A stretch of 64,000 bases of DNA, from positions 62,001 to 126,000 of the forward strand of contig CAWHIK010000006.1 of the NCBI GenBank assembly GCA_963829485.1. The letters run 5' to 3'. Position 1 is the first letter of the stretch; the number at the start of each line of letters is the position of its first letter. Source of the DNA: JBGPQJ01 sp963829485. GTDB taxonomy: Bacteria; Chloroflexota; Anaerolineae; Anaerolineales; Villigracilaceae. The notes under the pieces are model-generated. The model was not told the DNA's origin, ran no database searches, and worked only from the letters and a program-made list of their open reading frames with translations. Shown here piece after piece: positions 60,231 to 64,000 of this stretch. The translations under genes were made by a program, and so were the position numbers.

Positions 60231-62066
60231 TTACTTCCGCAAGTGGAATGGTACTTCAATAATGGCGCGCGTAAAACCGAATTTTCGCCGGTTGTAGAGC
60301 AGAGCCAGCCGCATCAGAGTGGCGGTCTGGTTATGAAGCAGGTGATGCCACCAACGTACAGGGACAAATTCAGGCAGCAGTACAGTGGCCAGTTCACCGT
60401 CATTATGCTCCCTGTCGGTCTCATCGAGAAAATCCAGGAGTGGGCCGATCAGCGAGCGATAGGGTGAAGGAATTACGATCAAGGGTACATCCTGCCCCCA
60501 AGTCGCCCAGGCACGGCGGACTTTTTCTGTTAACTCAGGGTTGGTTTCCACGTAAACGGCAGTCACCTGGCTGGAGATGGAGCGGGCGTAAAGAACAGCA
60601 TTGATTACCCCGCGGTGAACCCCTGATATTGGAATGACGATACGCGGGTCGGGAGGCGGCTTGAGGGAGGGCGGCAAGCCGCTGAGGGTTAATTCTTTGG
60701 CGACTTCGTTGTAATGAAGTCGAATTTTCTGAAAAACGACGACCAGCAGCGGGATGAGAAAAATGACGATCCATGCTCCATCGCGAAACTTGTTAACCGC
60801 GATGATCAAAAGAGCAACCAGTATCGTTACGGCTCCCAGACCATTGATGAATGCCTTGGCTTGCCAATGCCGTCCGCGCTCCCTGAACCAGTGAGCGACC
60901 ATGCCAGCTTGTGAGAGGGTGAAAGCCAGGAATGCGCCTATCGCAAAGAGAGGGACTAGCGCGTGGCTGTCTGCCCGGAAAACTACGATCAGCAGACCGG
61001 TGAGCAGGGAAAGGATCATAATTCCGTTTGAAAAGACCAGTCGATCGCCAAGGTGGACAAATTGATTGGGCAGATAGCGGTCTTTGGCGAGCACCGAGGC
61101 AAGACGCGGGAAGCCGTTAAAACTGGTGTTGGCAGCGACGGATAGAATGAGCAATGTAGCAATCTGCACGAGATAGTAAAGTGGACCTGTGCCCAGAATT
61201 CGCCGCGTTAATGCAGAAAGGATGGTCTCGTTTGCCCCGGCGACGACGGCTAAATATTGTGTCAGGCCGATCGTCCCAGCGAACAGGATTCCCATGAGCA
61301 CAGCCATGATGATCAATGTTTTTTGGGCGTTGCGCGGGGAGGGTGGTTTGAAGGCAGGGATACCATTGCTGATAGCCTCCACCCCCGTCAAAGCAGTGCA
61401 GCCCGAGGCAAAGGTATGCAGGATAAGTGCAAGAGATACAGGTACGAGGGCAGATGGCGCATTCGCGGCCAGATCGCCGGGACCTTCCGCCCTTGCGCTG
61501 TACAGGCCGTAGGCGATCATGACCAGATAACAGCCAAGGAACAGGTAGACCGGGAGTGCCATCATTGTCCCGGATTCTCGAACTCCGCGCAGATTGATAA
61601 GGGTGATGACTAACAGGATGACCAGAGAGACTGCCACTCGATGGTCCCAGAGCAATGGGAAGGCGGAGGCGATAGCAGCCACGCCGGCGGTCAGGCTGAC
61701 AGCGGCTGTTAAGACATAATCTATGAGCAAGGCAGCAGCAGCGATCAACCCCATTATGCTGCCGAGATTTTCATGGGCAACAGTGTACGAGCCTCCCCCC
61801 GAAGGGTAGGTCGGGATGGTCTGGCTATAGGACAGCGTTAGGATTGCCAGCAAACCCACAATGGTCAACGCGATCGGCCAGGAAAAAATCAACCCGGCTG
61901 CACCGGCTACGACCAGCCCAAGATAAATTTCCTGGTTGGCGTAAGCGATGGACGAAAGCGCATCTGGCGAGAATGCTGCCAGCGCGCGGATTTTATTCAG
62001 CCGTTCAGTTTCCAATTCCCGAGTGGGGAGGGGGGGACCCATCAAAAAATCGCGCAGCGTGTGCAT
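60231..62066 (-). CDS. APC-superfamily amino acid permease (611 aa)
   Basis: Twelve or so transmembrane helices. The N-terminal FSPDALSSIAYANQEIYLGLVV is the helix 1 substrate site motif of the amino acid-polyamine-organocation transporters, followed by YPSGGGSYTVAHENLG and LTGVEAISNGIPAF (helix 6). A cytoplasmic C-terminal domain of about 160 residues begins with PDPRIVIPISGVHRGVINAVLYARSI, a USP-like segment. Potassium-coupled or amino acid transport are both possible. Confidence 0.85.
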   Translation of the reverse strand: MHTLRDFLMGPPLPTRELETERLNKIRALAAFSPDALSSIAYANQEIYLGLVVAGAAGLIFSWPIALTIVGLLAILTLSYSQTIPTYPSGGGSYTVAHENLGSIMGLIAAAALLIDYVLTAAVSLTAGVAAIASAFPLLWDHRVAVSLVILLVITLINLRGVRESGTMMALPVYLFLGCYLVMIAYGLYSARAEGPGDLAANAPSALVPVSLALILHTFASGCTALTGVEAISNGIPAFKPPSPRNAQKTLIIMAVLMGILFAGTIGLTQYLAVVAGANETILSALTRRILGTGPLYYLVQIATLLILSVAANTSFNGFPRLASVLAKDRYLPNQFVHLGDRLVFSNGIMILSLLTGLLIVVFRADSHALVPLFAIGAFLAFTLSQAGMVAHWFRERGRHWQAKAFINGLGAVTILVALLIIAVNKFRDGAWIVIFLIPLLVVVFQKIRLHYNEVAKELTLSGLPPSLKPPPDPRIVIPISGVHRGVINAVLYARSISSQVTAVYVETNPELTEKVRRAWATWGQDVPLIVIPSPYRSLIGPLLDFLDETDREHNDGELATVLLPEFVPVRWWHHLLHNQTATLMRLALLYNRRKFGFTRAIIEVPFHLRK

Positions 62067-62160
62067 AGTTGGCTAGTAGTTTCTTTATCCTAGCCCCAAG
62101 CGGTAAAAATGGCAAGAGCCTGGAATTTGAGACCTGGACTAACGAGGGTGGTCAGGCGAA

Positions 62161-63636
62161 TCAAGGGACCCAGATCGCTTGATTTGTCCGTCCTTCAAAA
62201 TTTCCCATCAACCGGGGGGAAAAATCGGGATAGGAAGCGGCATAAAGAGAACCGTCCTGTAAGGCTATCAACAGGGTATCTCCCGTGATGGGATCCCAGA
62301 TCAATTCATCGACGAGACCCATCATTAAGGTTTCCCAATCGCCATCGGGCAGCTTGATATCCACGCGTCCTTGCTGATCCTCGATGACTTCCCAGGCTTG
62401 ATAACCTTTTTTAGAAATCGCTGGCTGATAGGATTTGTCATAAACAGGCGGGTCATAGCGCGTGTTTCCATCGGATGAGAAGAGCGCTTCGGGATAAGCC
62501 TGGAATACACCGCTTTCCAGGAGCCAGCGGACCTCAAAAGCTTTTTTATCGGACAATTGGGTGGGAGTGGTTTGCCCTTCAGGTAAAAGGAAAATCCCTT
62601 CTCCAGGTGAATTAGCGCAGCCCTCCGCGCCGGAGAACAGCAAGGCTTTGTTTTCAGGGGACTGGGCAATCCCATAGTAAAAACTCCAGTCCATGAATGG
62701 TTCTGCTTTTCCGGTGGTGACCTCCACGTTGCGCAGATTGACTGAATAACAAGTGTCATCGCTATCGTAGATCAAATAATGACTGTCATCCTGCCAGCCG
62801 ACAAAATTGCCATGATTTCCCTTCGGTGTAGACTGATTGATCAACTTTCCATCGGAGACCTGGACAGCCCATGCCCCGTCGAGCCTGTTGTAGCCGACGA
62901 TAGCTCCACCGAAGGGCGGCACCCAACTCACGCCGTAATGGAGGATATATTCACCGTCCGGGGACCAGCTTGGCGCAATGGCCTGTGAAGGTCCATCGGT
63001 GAGCTGACTGAACTCCCCGGTTTGAATGTCATAGGTGTAAATATCGCTCGTGGGTCCGTTGATCGCGCCGGTGAAAGCCAAAAGGCTGCCGTCGCCAGAT
63101 TTCCAGTCAACGTTCTCATATTTGGAGATGGCATAAGACGCCAGAGCTTTGGGACCTGTCGCATCGAGAAGCTCATCCTGGGTAATGAAAAGAAGCTGTG
63201 CGATCTTTTGTGTTTCTCCGCTGGGAATTGCCACCAAATACAACCCAATCCCCATTTCGTCGCTGGCTGAAAACGCAAGATGTTTTCCGTCGGGGGAAAT
63301 GGAGTTATACAGATTTGCCATGCTTGCATCCAGACGGGTGAGTTGCTTAGGGAAACTGCCGTCCGGATTGGTGATCCAGATGCCAGAGCTGCCCCCGAAA
63401 AGCACATAAGGACCTGCGGGATTCAGTCCGGTTGGCGCAGGTGTGATGACAGGCGATGGAGTTTCAGGAGTGAAGGAAGGTGATTTGCTTGTTGGGGTTG
63501 ACTCTTCCGATGTGGAGATTGACTCACTTGTCGAAGGTTCAGTTGAGAAGGGAGGTGTTCCTGGTGAATTGGCTGTGTTGCAGGATACTGAAAATGTATA
63601 GATTAACAACAAGGATGCGATCCATGCTTTTCTCAT
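62161..63636 (-). CDS. Lipoprotein with WD40-like/PD40 beta-propeller (491 aa)
   Basis: Signal peptide with lipobox SVSC, a Ser/Thr/Pro-rich spacer (about 20-80), then repeated PD40/TolB-type blades: SISPDGKHLAFSASDE, KSGDGSLLAFTGAI, SPDGEYILHYGVSW, SPENKALLFSGAE. TolB-like propellers outside the cell bind proteins or ligands. The ATG at 63636 is chosen since GGAGG lies 4-5 nt before it. Confidence 0.82.
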   Translation of the reverse strand: MRKAWIASLLLIYTFSVSCNTANSPGTPPFSTEPSTSESISTSEESTPTSKSPSFTPETPSPVITPAPTGLNPAGPYVLFGGSSGIWITNPDGSFPKQLTRLDASMANLYNSISPDGKHLAFSASDEMGIGLYLVAIPSGETQKIAQLLFITQDELLDATGPKALASYAISKYENVDWKSGDGSLLAFTGAINGPTSDIYTYDIQTGEFSQLTDGPSQAIAPSWSPDGEYILHYGVSWVPPFGGAIVGYNRLDGAWAVQVSDGKLINQSTPKGNHGNFVGWQDDSHYLIYDSDDTCYSVNLRNVEVTTGKAEPFMDWSFYYGIAQSPENKALLFSGAEGCANSPGEGIFLLPEGQTTPTQLSDKKAFEVRWLLESGVFQAYPEALFSSDGNTRYDPPVYDKSYQPAISKKGYQAWEVIEDQQGRVDIKLPDGDWETLMMGLVDELIWDPITGDTLLIALQDGSLYAASYPDFSPRLMGNFEGRTNQAIWVP

Positions 63637-63680
63637 TCTTCCTCCCGAAGAAATTGTCCTGACCATTTTATGTCTTTTTG

Positions 63681-63718
63681 CCGAAAAAGAAAACCCTCGT
63701 TCCGAGTGGGACGAGGGT
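63681..63718 (-). terminator. Terminator after the RRM protein gene
   Basis: ACCCTCGT (63693-63700) pairs with ACGAGGGT (63711-63718), followed on the minus strand by TTTTCTTTTT. Confidence 0.88.
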
Positions 63719-63749
63719 GTCGTGATCCGGCATTACTTTGTTCTTTGCT

Positions 63750-64000
63750 TTATACTGCTTTTTCGACGCGGGGCTTGGCGACGTTTACTTTGATCTCGTT
63801 CCCGCCAAGGGAAGAAGCGTTGTACGAGCTGATGGCTTTATCTGCCTCAGCCTGGTCGGTCATGGTAACAAAGGCAAAGCCCTTGGACAGGCCGCTGTCG
63901 CGGTCTTTGACCAGTTCCACAGTGGAGACTTTTCCGGCCTGTGCGAACAGGGTATTGATCTCTGCCTCAGTGGTTGATTTGTTTAAGTTGCCTACATAAA
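63750..64000 (-). CDS. RRM-domain RNA-binding protein, 5' end outside the window
   Basis: The visible 83 residues are one RNA recognition motif: RNP2 YVGNLN at the window edge, EAEINTLFAQAGKVSTVELVKDR, RNP1 SKGFAFVTM, and a final NEIKVNVAKPRVEKAV before the stop. Small single-RRM proteins occur in Cyanobacteria and Chloroflexota and are often cold-induced. Only one to a few N-terminal residues should be missing. Confidence 0.9.
   Translation of the reverse strand, partial: YVGNLNKSTTEAEINTLFAQAGKVSTVELVKDRDSGLSKGFAFVTMTDQAEADKAISSYNASSLGGNEIKVNVAKPRVEKAV

Overview
The window reads as a stretch of chromosome from a free-living, probably anaerobic Chloroflexota bacterium, most likely class Anaerolineae. 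This is inferred from gene content only: a group 3b-type [NiFe] hydrogenase, a methylmalonyl-CoA mutase large chain without a B12 domain plus an epimerase, many lipoproteins with Thr/Pro/Ser-rich spacers, LCP and LysM envelope proteins, a GT39-type transferase, and several genes whose TATAAT-like -10 box lies only 6-7 nt before the ATG. No rRNA gene is present; the one tRNA found is tRNA-Glu(UUC).

Layout. 1-4.3 kb: MacAB-like export system (lipoprotein adaptor, FtsX permease, ATPase), a truncated methyltransferase and an ArsR regulator. 4.4-11.9 kb: an AT-richer accessory island. It lies against the 3' end of tRNA-Glu, and a 15-bp copy of that tRNA end recurs at its far side, among three degenerate tandem repeats. 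Inside is an integron-like cassette array: five attC-like sites, a lone core site beside direct repeats, an IntI-like integrase remnant, and cassettes for DUF6429/DUF6933 proteins, a P-loop kinase, two acetyltransferases, an aldo/keto reductase, a TetR operon with its own promoter and operator, and an unknown protein. 12-17.4 kb: housekeeping genes (deoC, lepB, methyltransferase, phosphatases, PilZ, NUDIX).

17.4-23.5 kb holds the most unusual unit, an apparent six-gene operon. It encodes a Zn-ribbon membrane protein, a secreted DUF2207-like membrane protein ending in a Cys-Ala repeat tail, a radical SAM/SPASM enzyme with a PqqD-like N-terminal domain, a PAS protein, an RMD1-like membrane protein, and a paralogue of the radical SAM enzyme in which all cluster-binding cysteines are gone. 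The parts suggest a post-translational modification system acting on the Cys-Ala tail.

23.6-30.5 kb: PII-like protein with a CPA2 antiporter, methylmalonyl-CoA mutase, APH-like kinase, HsmA-like protein, large lipoprotein. 30.6-37.4 kb: hydrogenase operon (beta, gamma, delta, alpha, maturation protease) followed by a response regulator and a histidine kinase. 37.7-42.7 kb: CoA-binding protein, GNAT, CYTH, UPF0175/DUF3368 toxin-antitoxin pair, methylmalonyl-CoA epimerase, tilS. 42.7-48.5 kb: a recombinase-like protein without the catalytic Tyr, then an envelope operon (sensor kinase lacking its phospho-acceptor His, LysM protein, LCP protein). 48.7-64 kb: TPR protein, mtaB, GT39, zinc alcohol dehydrogenase, folD, ATP-grasp protein, 5'-nucleotidase-like lipoprotein, RNHCP protein, rsgA, two small ORFs with hairpins, APC permease, PD40 lipoprotein, RRM protein.

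Many well-conserved genes carry single-base frameshifts, often in homopolymers. I read these mainly as assembly indel errors and give such genes their full span; 'pseudogene' calls within the island carry the same caveat.
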